Below, one piece after another: positions 28,803-40,191 of a DNA stretch of 64,000 nt. A program made the position numbers and the translations under genes. Position 1 is the first letter of the stretch; every line of letters begins with the position of its first letter. The stretch is from Siphonodentalium dalli. Its lineage: Eukaryota; Mollusca; Scaphopoda; Gadilida; Siphonodentaliidae. The notes under the pieces are model-generated. The model had not been told where the DNA came from. It saw only the letters and a program-made list of their open reading frames with translations, and ran no database searches. The DNA is taken from assembly GCA_032622095.1 (NCBI GenBank), contig CP136068.1:185707960-185771959 (forward strand), read 5' to 3'.

Positions 28803-29695
28803 GTGAACGTCATTGTCCTCTGTTTTGAACGTCATTGTCATGTTTTGAACGACATTGTCCTCTGTTTTGAACGTCATTGTCCTCTGTTTTGAACGTCATT
28901 GTCCTGTTTTGAACGTCATTGTCCTCTGTTTTGAACGTTGTTGTCCTCTGTTTTGAACGTCATTGTCCTCTGTTTTGAACATCATTGACCTCTGTTTTGA
29001 CGTCATTGTCCTGTTTTGAACGTCATTGTCCTCTGTTTTGAACGTCATTGTCCTCTGTTTTGAACGTCATTGTCCTGTTTTGAACGTCATTGTCCTCTGT
29101 TTTGAACGTTATTGTCCTGTTTTGAACGTCATTGTCCTCTGTTTTGAACGTTATTGTCCTGTTTTGAACGTCATTGTCCTCTGTTTTGAACGTCATTGTC
29201 CTCTATTTTGAATGTCATTGTCCTCTGTTTTTAACGTCATTGTCCTCTGTTTTGAACGTTATTGTCCTGTTTTGAACGCCATTGACCTCTATTTTGAATG
29301 TCATTGTCCTCTGTTTTGAACGTCATTGTCCTCTGTTTTGAACGTTATTGTCCTGTTTTGAACGTCATTGACCTCTGTTTTGAACGTTATTGTCCTGTTT
29401 TGAACTTTGTCCTGTTTTGAACGTCATTGTCCTCTATTTTGAATGTCATTGTCCTCTGTTTTGAACGTCATTGTCCTCTGTTTTGAACGTTATTGTCCTG
29501 TTTTGAACGTCATTGACCTCTGTTTTGAACGTTATTGTCCTGTTTTGAACGTTATTGTCCTGTTTTGAACATCATTGTCCTCTGTTTTGAACGTTATTGT
29601 CCTCTGTTTTGAACGTCATTGTCCTCTGTTTTGAACGTCATTGTCCTCTGTTTTGAACGTCATTGTCCTCTGTTTTGAACATCATTGTCCTCTGC
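28803..29695. repeat. minisatellite, 22-bp unit with 20-bp variant
   Basis: GTTTTGAACGTCATTGTCCTCT and a shorter form lacking the final CT are interleaved for about 43 units. Point variants (TTATTG, GACCTC, CTATTTTGAATG) recur in the same order in several places, showing that blocks of units were duplicated. Confidence 0.93.
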
Positions 29696-29734
29696 TTCAG
29701 TACTCCCAATGTCGAACAACAATATCAAATTTCA

Positions 29735-30060
29735 TTAAGATCCGATAACCCACCACTGAGATATATATATAACCCATGGCTGACAAAAAGAAAATCAATA
29801 TTTTCAGATAAACAAAGATGAATAACTCTATAATGGAAAATCTGAATAAAACAATTGAATACTCCATTGAATGTCCTCCTAGTGGTGAAAATCCTTACGA
29901 ATTTCATTGAGAGCTGAACATCTGTGGCTGACCGACAAAAAACCCAACATTTCCAGATAAATAAAGATGAATAACTCTATAACAGAAAACCTGAATAAAA
30001 CAATTGAATACTCCACTGCAAGTCCTCATAGTAGTGAACATCCATACTAAATTTCAATAT
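29735..30060. repeat. two tandem copies of a ~175-bp repeat
   Basis: The phrase GATGAATAACTCTATAA is followed by CTGAATAAAACAATTGAATACTCC at about 29815 and 29965. A third, older copy precedes the minisatellite at 28700-28800, so the array expanded inside this repeat. Confidence 0.7.
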
Positions 30061-30097
30061 CATTGAGATCCAAGTCTGAGTTTAGTGTGCCTGTCAT

Positions 30098-30192
30098 TTA
30101 TAGAATGAAGTCCCCAGAGGGTGAATTTAGTGACGCTATCCCGCATAGCGAGCTAGCATCGCTAAATTCACCCTCTGGGGACCTCATTCTAC
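30098..30192. repeat. foldback palindrome, AGTCCCCAGAGGGTGAATTT family, copy 1
   Basis: Arms reading GTCCCCAGAGGGTGAATTTA and its complement lie around a centre at about 30147 (GCATAGCGAGCTAGC). The same family recurs at 30397-30490 and 40228-40380. Confidence 0.85.
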
Positions 30193-30396
30193 TTAGGCCT
30201 CATCTTCTCGGGAAAGTTTCTTTATTACAAAATTTCTATAGAAAGATTCTATTTCTTTTTTAGTTTAGTTTCTCTATATCCCAAAATTTTCAGAGACACA
30301 TTACATAATTGATGTTCCCAATGGGTGAACATCACATTATTCACCATTTGGGAACTTCAATCTGAGTCTATGTCTCCCATAGCAGATGAGGCCATG

Positions 30397-30490
30397 CAGA
30401 ATGAGGTCCCCAGAGGGTGAATTTTGTGATGCTAGCCCGCTATGCACGATAACGTCACTAAATTCACCTGCTGGGGACCTCATTCTGCAA
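30397..30490. repeat. foldback palindrome, copy 2
   Basis: Arms GCAGAATGAGGTCCCCAG and complement lie around a centre at about 30444. It is flanked on the right by a copy (30500-30560) of the sequence inverted at 33425-33495 (GGAGTCGATT, GGCTTGTTGC). Confidence 0.85.
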
Positions 30491-30644
30491 ATGACAGATT
30501 TAGTCGGAAATATGGCTTGTTGCTAAATCCTGAAAAGTTACCCATAATTATGCTGTGGTTAAGGAGTCGATTAATTAGAGCATTACTGCAATATAAAACA
30601 TCAAGAGGGATAAATAATTTATTGTAAAATTGAAGTGCATGAAA

Positions 30645-31687
30645 TCATGAAACTACTGACGCCTTTCGTGTTACGTGTGGTGAAACTACTGACGTCTTTC
30701 GTGTAATGTGGGGTGAAACTACTGACGTATTTCGTGTTACGTGGGGTGAAACTACTGACGTCTTTCGTGCAATGTGGGGTGAAACTACTGACGTCTTTCG
30801 TGCAATGTGGGGTGAAACTACTGACGTCTTTCGTGTTACGTGGGGTGAAACTACTGACGTCTTTCGTGCAATGTGGGGTGAAACTACTGACATCTTTCGT
30901 GTAATGTGGGGTGAAACTACTGACGTCTTTCGTGTTACGTGGGGTGAAACTACTGACGTCTTTCGTGTTATGTGGGGTGAAACTACTGACGTCTTTCGTG
31001 TTATGTGGGGTGAAACTACTGACGCCTTTCGTGTTACGTGGGGTGAAACTACTGACGTCTTTCGTGTTACGTGGGGTGAAACTACTGACGTCTTTCGTGT
31101 TATGTGGGGTGAAACTACTGATGTCTTTCGTGTTACGTGGGGTGAAACTACTGACGTCTTTCGTGTTATATGGGGTGAAACTACTAATGTCTTTCGTGTT
31201 ACGTGGGGTGAAACTACTGACGTCTTTCGTGTTATATGGGGTGAAACTACTAATGTCTTTCGTGTTATGTGGGGTGAAACTACTGACGTCTTTCGTGTTA
31301 TGTGGGGTGAAACTACTGACGTCTTTCGTGTTATGTGGGGTGAAACTACTGACGTCTTTCGTGTTATGTGGGGTGAAACTACTGACGTCTTTCGTGTTAC
31401 TTGGGGTGAAACTACTGACGTCTTTCGTGTTATGTGTGGTGAAACTACTAATGTCTTTCGTGTTTCGTGGGGTGAAACTACTGACGTCTTTCGTGTTATA
31501 TGGGGTGAAACTACTAATGTCTTTCGTGTTACGTGGGGTGAAACTACTGATGTCTTTCTCTTTTTCTGTTTCTTCATTTCATCCAGAAATTCCAGGTAAA
31601 CTTTCTTTTGTGGAGCAGACGCCGGTATAAAATGGCCGCCAGGATTGAGGGATCCACAAAATCCTTGAAGAAGATCCTCACTCATGT
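30645..31687 (-). CDS. terminal exon of an OVCA2-like FSH1-family serine hydrolase with repeat-encoded tail
   Basis: After a strong 3' splice site (TTTTATTTCAG, ending at 31688) the exon reads MSEDLLQGF, then PGGHFIPASAPQKK and VYLEFLDEMKKQKK. GGHFIPAxAPQ is the C-terminal block of OVCA2, whose His is the catalytic histidine. The splice phase (1) fits the exon at 36553-36693. Instead of ending there, the frame continues through a 33-bp tandem array, giving about 27 copies of an 11-residue unit (TRKTSVVSPHI) before the TAA at 30645-30647. The tail is rich in S, T, R and K. Whether transcripts really read through the whole array is unproven. Confidence 0.8.
30650..31555. repeat. 33-bp minisatellite (about 27 units) within the OVCA2-like exon
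   Basis: The unit GTGGGGTGAAACTACTGACG plus TCTTTCGTGTTAC is repeated with variants (TTACG, TTATG, CAATG, AATGTC). The period is a multiple of three, so long frames stay open on both strands. The minus frame is the one joined to the hydrolase C-terminus. Confidence 0.95.
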
Positions 31688-31945
31688 CTGAAATAAAAGT
31701 GTTAAAGGTACTCAATCCAATTCGATGGTTCTCACTCATGTCTGAAATCAAAGTCTTAAAGGTACTCAATCCGATTCGATGGTTCTCACTCATGTCTGAA
31801 ATCAAAGTCTTAAAGGTACTCAATCCAATTCGATGGTCCTCAATCATGTCTGAAATCAAAGTCTTAAAGGTACTCAATCCGATTCGATGGTCCTCACTCA
31901 TGTCTGAAATCAAAGTCTTAAAGGTACTCAATCCAATTTGATGGT
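31681..31945. repeat. 57-bp tandem array containing repeated 3' splice sites
   Basis: Five units start with CTCATGTCTGAAATCAAAGTC and end in CAATCCGATTCGATGG. On the minus strand each unit carries TTTGATTTCAG followed by ACATGAGTGAGGA, the same junction as the functional-looking acceptor of the terminal exon at 31687/31688. The rest of the unit is the end phrase of the foldback family. Confidence 0.92.
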
Positions 31946-32345
31946 TCCCATATCATCAGATTCCAACAACAACAACATTTTTTGAAATGCCGCTTCAGTT
32001 ATCAGAATCGATTAATTGCCCAAATATAATGCTCACCACTGTCAACTATAGTATAAAATTTCCCAAAAAGTGTATTTATCAACATTTTGTTCAACGAAAT
32101 CTGGTCGGAATGTCAAATATATAATACCCAAAGACACTTGATTTTAGAGTTATCCATCTTCATCCACAATTTGGTCCGAGACTGTAGGCTTGAAGAATTT
32201 TTGCCAAGCCGCCAAAAATTACATATCTCAACAAGAGCATCGCTAGGGCGTGGCAAAATACGCCCTTTAGCCATTTCGAATTGTACTATCGCAAAATAAG
32301 ATAATACTTTGAGCTTACATTTGAAGAAATCTGATATACCCCTAA
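31925..32345. other. dispersed-repeat mosaic in the OVCA2-like intron
   Basis: 31942-32070 is the inverted copy of 24780-24925. 32140-32180 (TAGAGTTATCCATCTTCATCC) is part of the foldback arm seen complete at 40561-41032. No gene is seen. Confidence 0.6.
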
Positions 32346-32838
32346 TTTCAATGCCAAAATGTGGTCAAATTCTAAGTCGAAAATGGCCATAACTCATGTA
32401 AAAATATTAGACAGAACCTAAATTCAAACTTGGCCTGTAGTTTTAGCTGGGAAATACACATACCAACTTTGGTTCAGCTCAAATAATCAAAACTGGAGTT
32501 ATCGGTCGGAAACCAAAATGTTATGAAATTGGTCAAATTCTAAGTTGAAAAAGGGCCGTAACTCATGTTAAAAATAACTGGACGGAACCCATATTCGAAC
32601 GTGGCCTGTATCTTTAGCTGGGAAAAACACATACCAACTTTGGTTCAGATCAAATAATCCAAACTGGGGTTATCGGTCGGCAACCAAAAATGTTAACAGA
32701 CGGTCAAATTCTAAGTCGAAACAGGGCCGTAACTCATGTACAAATAATTGGACGGAACCCATATTCAAACTTGGCCCGTATCTTTAGCTGGGAAATACAC
32801 ATACCAACTTTGGTTCAGATCAAATAATCCAAACTGGA
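32345..32838. repeat. three tandem copies of a ~180-bp unit
   Basis: Each unit has GGTCAAATTCTAAGTCGAAA, CGTAACTCATG, CCAACTTTGGTTCAG and TTATCGGTCGG in this order, near 32355, 32530 and 32700. Confidence 0.9.
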
Positions 32839-34104
32839 GTTTATATCTGAGCTTTGATGTGTGGGTTCCTTGACTCAAATAAAATATTTTTACCCCTGAA
32901 GCCAAAGAGATAGTAATTTGGGAGCATTAAAGTGATGTGAAACACTATGGTAGGGTGATCAAATAGAAATGGAGAATTATCTTGCTCAAAGTAGTTATTC
33001 TTTACAAATATTATATCCAATTTTACAACACACATCTGTGCTTATATATTAATTAAATGCAGTGACTCTCGGTGATGGAATCGTTTTCATAAGTTTATCG
33101 CCGATAGTTGCGTCCCGAATCGAGAAGTAAATATTTACAATTGAGCATAGTTCAGATGACATTATCTATGGAGTGATAAGGCCGATTTGCTTGATATTTT
33201 GTGCAATCTTAGTAGAATGCTACATTCTTCCAGTTGACATAGCATCTGAATACTAACTTATCAATTTTACGCACCCGAACAAGTCCATAATATGTCTTTA
33301 ATTCGGTCTATGATATCTTGTCATTCTGAGCTTTGATGTGTGGTTCCTTGACTCAAATCAAATATTTCTTACCCCCGAAGTCAAAGAGATATTAATTTGG
33401 GAGCATTACAGTAAAGCCCAAAATAATCGACTCCTTAACCACAACAGAATTATGGGTAACTTTTCAGGATTTAGTTGGAAATATGGCTTGTTGCCATTCA
33501 TCGGAAAGCTCTCAGTGTGGTTCGGATTATGAATCTTTGTAACAACAAGGTTTAGAGCGATAATTTTAAAATTTTACATGTCAAACTTCAACAGACTATA
33601 ACCCTTTATCAGGTCTGTCAATTCCCAATTATAGCTACTATAACTATATTTAGCTATTGTAGCTACATTTTACTAATTGTAAAACAATAATTTACCAATT
33701 GGCATGGCGCGGAAGCATTATCGCAAGCTGTTGCAACTAAAGGTGAGGTTTACCAGCTTGTGGAATATCCGTCAAGCAAGCTAAGCACGTGTATCTGTTT
33801 AGAAATATGTTATGCTGTGTGATATGGGACTCGCATCCATCTACATATGAACTACTTTTCTTGAATATAGGTAAACTTGTCAGGAAAAAATAACCATGTT
33901 GGACTATTTTGTTAATTATACATGAAAATGGCAAACTATACTAACTTACTAAGAATAATCAAATCAGGTTATTGAAAATTTCAATGATTGTTTGTTGGAT
34001 TGAGTTATCTCTCTTCAACAAGACTCATCCATCACCAACAGCCACATGTAGCTACAATAGCTACATGTGGCTATTATAGCTATAATTGGGAATTGCCAGA
34101 CCTG
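32839..34104. other. non-coding stretch with two solo foldback arms
   Basis: 32849-32935 and 33325-33410 are copies of the arm AGCTTTGATGTGTGGGTTCC...AAAGAGATAGTAATTTGGGAGC. 33425-33495 is the inverted copy of 30500-30560. 33620-33680 and 34030-34090 hold short TAGCTACTATAGCTA palindromes. No gene is seen; all is within the presumed intron. Confidence 0.5.
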
Positions 34105-34112
34105 TTTATGTG

Positions 34113-34558
34113 CAAGGCTCAAAATAAGTGGCCGGTCACGGTCATTGTCCGACGAAAAATAGCTTATGTCCAGTGCACTTCTGTATCTGTCGGACATTTT
34201 GTCCAATGCAATTCTTTAAACAATCCGTATCTGTCCAAGGAGCCTCTTCTGGCCAAATAGGACATTGAAAGTAAAAAAATAGTTCTTTTTTAATTTCAGA
34301 TAAATTCATAGTTATGTCGAATTGCATGTGTATTTATTAATCGATGTAAAGTTTTTGAACTAGGGTTTTTCCTAGTTGGCAACTGGATGGTCACTAAAGT
34401 GTGCGCATCATTGACGAATAATAAGTCGATTGGAAATTTAAATACTATCTCATACAGTACATCTGAAAATTTGACAGGGACCATTTTGAAATGACCAACA
34501 CCATCCATTTGGTGCCTGTCATTTTGACAGTCAGTAGGAAAAAATATTTTGAGCCTTG
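34113..34558. mobile_element. hAT-like MITE, copy 1 (446 bp)
   Basis: Termini are CAAGGCTCAAAATAA and TTTTGAGCCTTG, flanked by a perfect 8-bp target duplication TTTATGTG (34105-34112 and 34559-34566). The 8-bp duplication is that of the hAT superfamily. There is no transposase ORF. Internal phrases TGTCCGACGAAAAATAG and CATTTTGACAGTCAG are shared with the other two copies. Confidence 0.93.
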
Positions 34559-34566
34559 TTTATGTG

Positions 34567-34894
34567 TACATAGGGGAAATGTCAACCAGTAGTGAGTCAT
34601 CTATATTATGTGCAACATTAATTCATTAAAGGGGCACTGTACACTAAATCCAGCCATTTATGGGGCCATCTCCTTTAATACTCTACATAATATATGCAAC
34701 AAATGAATTAATGCATGAATTTGAGCCATGGATTGGTGACAAATACACTCATGTACATGTACTCTATGCACGATGTCATAAATTCATTTTCGTTATAATT
34801 ACCATGTTGTTTGAATCGTTCATAGAGTACATGACACTGTACATAGCTCAGCCTGGAGACGGGATAATTTCATTCATGTGGTTAGGATTTTTGT
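34567..34894. other. non-coding spacer
   Basis: A short inverted pair lies around 34620-34700 and 34710-34860 (AGTACATG/CATGTACT phrases). GGGGCACTGTACACTAAATC (34632) recurs inverted at 36338-36357. I see no gene. Confidence 0.4.
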
Positions 34895-35757
34895 TTTAAT
34901 TTCAATAGCTCAAATCTAGAGGTGGTCCTGCAGGGTGTGCTGATAGATTCAAATTTGTAATCCAAGATGGCTGCTGGCCGCATGTTTTTAACAAATTTCG
35001 AAAAATATTGATGGCTCCCATCTAGAGGTCTGCCCAAAGTTCCATATAAAGTTTGGTGATGATTGGATGAGGGAGGTGGCCAGTAGGGTGTGATGAAGAA
35101 TTTAGTAATACAAATAGTCATATCCAAGATGGCCGCTGACGGCCATGTTGTTCAACGAAATTCAGAAAAAATTGATGGCTCCCATCTAGAGTTCACCGCG
35201 ATGATCCATATGAAGTTTGGTGATGATCAGATGAGGCATGTGCTCTGTAGATTGTGCCAAAGATTTTAGTCATGCACGGAGTAAAATTCAAGATGGCTGC
35301 GACAGCCATGTTTTATGCCTGAATGACCCCCAAATGACACGTTCCCATCTACACGTTGATATTAACATCCATGACAAATTACATGACTAACAGACTAACA
35401 GTTTTATGGCCGAATGATCCCAAAATGACATATTTCATGATGATCAGACAACACACCGGCCTGTAGCTCGTGCTAATGGATTGAATTTTGAAATCTAAGA
35501 TGGCCGCTAGTGGCCATGTTTTTTTGAATGACCTCAAAATGACTCGTTCCCATCTACATGTCAATGTCAATAGCCATGACAAATTTCATAATGATCTGAC
35601 CAAAGGTACGACTTGTAGCCAGTGCCAAACGATTTAGTCATGCAAAGAGTAAACTCCAAGATGGCTGCCGGTGGCCATGATTTATGGCCAAATGACTTGT
35701 TCTCATATATATGTTAATGTCAACAGCTATGACAAATCTCATAATGATCCGACCAAA
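34895..35757. repeat. dispersed 'GGCTCCCATCTAGA' family, block 3
   Basis: Four or five diverged units have the phrases CCAAGATGGCCGCT, GGCCATGTT, ATGGCTCCCATCTAGA and GATGATC in order. The hAT-like MITE copy 2 is inserted at its end. Confidence 0.7.
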
Positions 35758-35765
35758 GGTACGAC

Positions 35766-36219
35766 CTATGCCCAAAATAAGTGGCCGGTCACGGTCATTG
35801 TCCGACGAAAAATAGCTTATGTCCAGTGCACTTCTGTATCTGTCAGATATTTTGTCCAATGCAATTCTTTAAAAATCTGTATCTGTCCAAGGAGCCACTT
35901 CTGGCCAAATAGGACATTGAAAGTAAAAATTAGATCTTTTTTAATTTCAGATTAATTCATAGTGATATAATTATGTCGAATTGCATGTGTATTTATTAAT
36001 CGATGTAAAGTTTTTGAACTAGGGTTTTTCCTAGGTGGCAATTGGATGCTCACTAAAATGTGCGCATCATTGACGAGTAACAAGTCGATTGGAAATTTAA
36101 ATACCCTCTCATACAGTACATCTGAAAATTTGACAGGCACCATTTTGAAATGACCAACACAATCCATTTGGTGCCTGTCATTTTGACAGTCAGTAAAAAC
36201 ATTATTATTTTGAGCCTTG
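35766..36219. mobile_element. hAT-like MITE, copy 2 (454 bp)
   Basis: It is the same element as 34113-34558, in the same orientation, with a slightly worn left end (CTATGCCCAAAATAAG). Target duplication is GGTACGAC (35758-35765) against GGTACAAC (36220-36227), 7 of 8. Confidence 0.9.
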
Positions 36220-36552
36220 GGTACAACCTGTAGCCTGTGCTAAAGGAAATTGTTGACGGATGCACACACATACACATGCACACACAGAAGTATATATTCT
36301 GTTGAGTATAAAAGGAGATGATCCCATAAATGGCCAAATTTAGTGTACAGTACCCCTTTAAGATTTGAAATGATACATATTTGATTCAATATTTTGTGGA
36401 CTGACTATAGACAATTAGTAGAGCTGTTCAATCAGCTAGATCAGAAGTCCACAAAATGTGCGTAAAATGTCTTATTGAGTTATTAAGGGGAGATTAACCC
36501 TGCATGGAGTACGATTTGATGCAAGGAATTTTACAATATATGATAATTTTAC
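36220..36552. other. intron 5' part of the OVCA2-like gene
   Basis: No gene is seen. It ends at the donor GTAAAATTATC (minus strand, 36552-36542). Confidence 0.5.
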
Positions 36553-36693
36553 CTTTGGGTATGACCTTGTCGGTATCACCAAACACATGAAGAGATGGTG
36601 TTGTTAGTGGCGTCGTGTATAATCTGTCATGTGGGGTTGAGCGGCTTTTGTATCCGGCCACTAGGATAGCAAAATCAAATTTCATCATGGATT
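36553..36693 (-). CDS. internal exon of an OVCA2-like FSH1-family serine hydrolase
   Basis: This 141-bp exon lies between the acceptor CTCTGTAG (36696-36694 and beyond) and the donor AAAG|GTAAAA (36552). It encodes MKFDFAILVAGYKSR, then PLTTPSLHVFGDTDKVIP. The PSLHVFGDTDKVIP block is diagnostic of OVCA2/FSH1 hydrolases and its first Asp after FG is the catalytic aspartate. Both ends are phase 1, consistent with joining to 31687. OVCA2 is an esterase of long-chain alkyl esters in the alpha/beta-hydrolase fold. The upstream exons with the nucleophile Ser (GFSQG) were not found by eye and may lie beyond the satellite. Confidence 0.85.
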
Positions 36694-38937
36694 CTACAGA
36701 GTGAAAACAAGAATCGCATTAATTAATCGAGTGAACTGAACTACATGTATGTTTCAAACGAATGAATTAAACCTTGCCACACTTTACTCCAGAAAGGGCG
36801 TTTTGTGCCCACGCCCTGACGGCGTGCTCTTGTTGCTAATTATATATACATTATATTTTATAATTACCTTTGACAAGTTTTCTTTAACTATATCATCTTT
36901 TGGTAATTATATATATTACCTTCTTCAATCTTGCAAATATATATTTACTGTTACATTAGTGGAGATATAACTAACTACTGCACTCCATACCTATATATAT
37001 GTGAAGCATTGCACGTGTATTATATGTACGAACAACTGTCTGTTGATTATATAACGGACCACTTCACTTCATACCTATATATGTGAAGTAATGCACGTGT
37101 ATTATATGTACGAACAACTGGTTGTTGATTATATAACGGATCACTATGGTGGCTGATACCATTAACATATCCAAATTATAATATTAGTGATGAACTTCCA
37201 CGGTACGGGTCCAATCTCATCATTCCCCTGGAAGCTATGTTCTGTCGGTATTTAGATAAGATCACGGGCGATGCCCGGACTCTAGCTGACTTAGTACACA
37301 TGTCTTACAGGTAACGAGTCGAAACATGATATGACATGCGCTTAGCGTGGCATATAGTCAGCAATCTGCAACTGATGATGGTCTTATCAAAACATTTTGG
37401 CATCTTTTTAACTCATTGGGAGTAATTTTCAAAAAACTAGAAATTCTACCTTTGAAAGTAAATGAATCTTGTTTTCGTGGGGTACGTTCTAAAACTATTT
37501 TCAAAATTCTTATAAACCGCTCCAGGGTCCAGCTTCCACCTCAAAATTAATGTCATCAGAACGAGGAGCAATTTGTCTGCGAGAAATTGGGACCTTGGTC
37601 ATCATCACATTAGCCTCGAATCTTCTTTAATATGCTTGCAGCAGACAACCTGCCCTTTCTTTTGACATCTATACATTTGTGCACGGATAGGTTGGAAGCT
37701 ATTAATTCTTTCACTGTGCTTATGTATAAACTTGTAAGGATTTGCTCAGGAAGACCCTTAACATTGTGTGTTGTGCATGTATCTCCATGCAATAATTTAT
37801 GTTAGTAGGTTATGTTCCATCGTTCACATCCCTCCTGTAGAATTATAATATTGTTTTGGGTCTTTCCCCATATAATATTGTATGAAAACGGTTCCTAATT
37901 CTTAAAGTGCCAAAATTCAAAAATATGTATGTTATTTGGGCTACCATTTCCATATAAACAACGGTACCTCCGATGGCCAGTTAAAACAAAATAACCTAGC
38001 CACGATAGTGTACGGATTTCAACAAGACAATGTGTAAAACTGTCCGATATTAGCTACATCATCAGACACATTCATTCAAAGGGCATTTGTTCGGCGGTTT
38101 ACATGCGATGTATGTGTTAAGCATGATTTTTTAATATTATTATCTGGGACCCAAGCCGCCCTAACAAACATGCAAATACATGGATGTTTGAATACCAAGG
38201 GTATATACATATTATTAGGGCTCCAACTCCTGTGCGGCATACATATATTTATATATAAATAATAAATATGGAACCATAAGTTATACCCCATTCTTATAGT
38301 GGAGCGTGCGCATTGTTATTGATCTGTCCGACCGTCTGTATGTCCATCTACTCGGTTTTGGTTTATGTGGGATGGCTTTAAATATAGGATCAACTGTATA
38401 AACTGTAATTTAGTATTTGGGTATTTTAACACAAATACAGGTCGGGGCCGCGTGTTCGGTGACCGCTGGCCAATTTCCGCTATGTATTAGGGTCCTTCTC
38501 ATTGGGTTTTCCTCCCATTTTCGTCACCAGCATATGAGGGCATTCTATGTTCAAACTGATTCGACTGAAATTACTGATCCGGGGTGCGGGTTGGGTTCGG
38601 GTTTGGTGTGCGCCCGGGGGTTTCCGCGTTTGTTGTCGCATCGGGGTATTAATTTTGGATCAATATAGCACTCCCATATACATGTAAAGAGCGTTTAATT
38701 TATTATTTTCTTTTTTACACGGGAATATGGTAAAAATCGGTTAATCCAAGGAAGTCCTGATTTTTTGTAAACTGCCGTAATGTAGATTGCTCTGGACATC
38801 ATTAGTGAAGTTTCTACTACCAAAGTTCAAGACAGGGGTGCCTCTATGATGTGGGGCCGGGATGCGAGCATCCACCTGCTCATATATTATGGGTATCACA
38901 AAACAAAACGGATGTGGATTCGAGTTGCAGTAGAGGT
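36694..38937. other. non-coding stretch with a short tandem duplication
   Basis: 36980-37146 holds two copies of an ~82-bp unit (CATACCTATATATGTGAAG, GTACGAACAACTG, TTGATTATATAACGGA). Scattered short frames are present (for example 37610-37792 on the minus strand, ending LSAASILKKIRG), but no splice-supported or family-like coding is seen. If the OVCA2-like gene continues, this is its intron. Confidence 0.45.
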
Positions 38938-39826
38938 GCCAAACATGAGCTTGGATTGAACATGCATTAATTGTAATTAGCTATCATACACAAACTGTCG
39001 AGGAGGTCTGACATACCAAATATGTCAGATGTAACTAGCTATCGTACACAAACAATCGAGTTTTTAAAAAAGTTTTTTTTACCCTGTGCCAATGCATTCT
39101 CTTATATATGCGAGTCGACCATAGGTCGCCTCGCATATATAAGAGAATGCATTGGCCTAACAATTTTTTACAATTTTAATAATTTGTTCTTGTATTCTTT
39201 AACAATTTTATAATTTCACCCATACAGAGCCCCAGACAAACATGAGCAGACGACACTCTTCTATGTGCTTCTATATATGTGTGGGGCTCCCTGCAGGGTA
39301 ATGGATGTTTTTTTATTTTAGAGATGCCAAACATGAGCTTTTATGGAACATGCATTAATTGTAACTAGCTATCGTACACAAACTGTCGAGGAGTTCTGAC
39401 ATACCAAATATGTCAGATGTAACTAGCTATCGTACACAAACTGTCGAGGAGGTCTCACATACCAAATATGTCAGATGTAACTAGCTATCGTACACAAACT
39501 GTCGAGGAGGTCTGACATACCAAATATGTCAGATGTAACTAGCTATCGTACACAAACTGTCAAGGAGGTCTCACATACCAAATATGTCAGATGTAACTAG
39601 CTATCGTACACAAACTGTCGAGGAGGTCTGACATACCAAATATGTCAGATGTAACTAGCTATCGTACACAAACTGTCGAGGAGGTCTCACATACCAAATA
39701 TGTCAGATGTAACTAGCTATCGTACACAAACTGTCAAGGAGGTCTGACATACCAAATATGTCAGATGTAACTAGCTATCGTACACAAACTGTCGAGGAGG
39801 TCTGACATACCAAATATGTCAGATGC
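38938..39826. repeat. 58-bp minisatellite interrupted by a MITE fragment
   Basis: The unit GTAACTAGCTATCGTACACA, with ACTGTCGAGGAGGTCTGACA and a hairpin centre, has about eight copies at 39361-39826. A first partial array lies at 38985-39058. Each unit holds the small palindrome TCTGACATACCAAATATGTCAGA (core TCTGACATA/TATGTCAGA). The pre-array leader GCCAAACATGAGCTT occurs on both sides of the MITE fragment, showing a duplication or an insertion into the array. Confidence 0.9.
39062..39322. mobile_element. half copy of the TA-MITE with 70-bp palindrome
   Basis: It matches 62697-62938: a TTTTTTTACCCTGTGCC leader, the palindrome at 39089-39155, then ACAATTTTTTACAATTTT and the GGGGCTCCCTGCAGGGTAATGG segment. 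The other terminal half is missing. Confidence 0.8.
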
Positions 39827-40191
39827 GAACCAACCTTGACTAAGTTATTGTGATTTTGCAATCAAGATTCACAAAAAATGAACTAATTAAGGGCCAAAAC
39901 TCCACCAAAAATATGCGGACCTGGTCGGTTTTCTAACTCGATCAAGACATTGTTGCATCATTGTTTAGCAAGTCCCATATACCGAATACATGGGTTTACA
40001 TTAGTACTTGTTAACACACAGAGAGAATGAACTTAGAAATGGCATCACTATATTTAGCCTGTTTATATTTAGAAACACATGTATTCCCCACACAGAATTG
40101 TAAACAGACAGCACAAGCATGTTTGGTTAACAAAGTTCCATGTGTATGTTCTGTGTTGGAATGCTGAGATGTGACCTCTTTGTAGCTTAAT

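Noticed and set aside
30706-31599. 297-codon plus-strand frame of WGETTDVFR repeats and a third-frame version
   Set aside because: A 33-bp period keeps several frames open; only the minus frame is joined to recognisable OVCA2-like sequence.
37197-37325. Exon-like stretch ending CTTACAG|GTAACG
   Set aside because: A fair donor site, but both strands translate with stops and no family similarity is visible.
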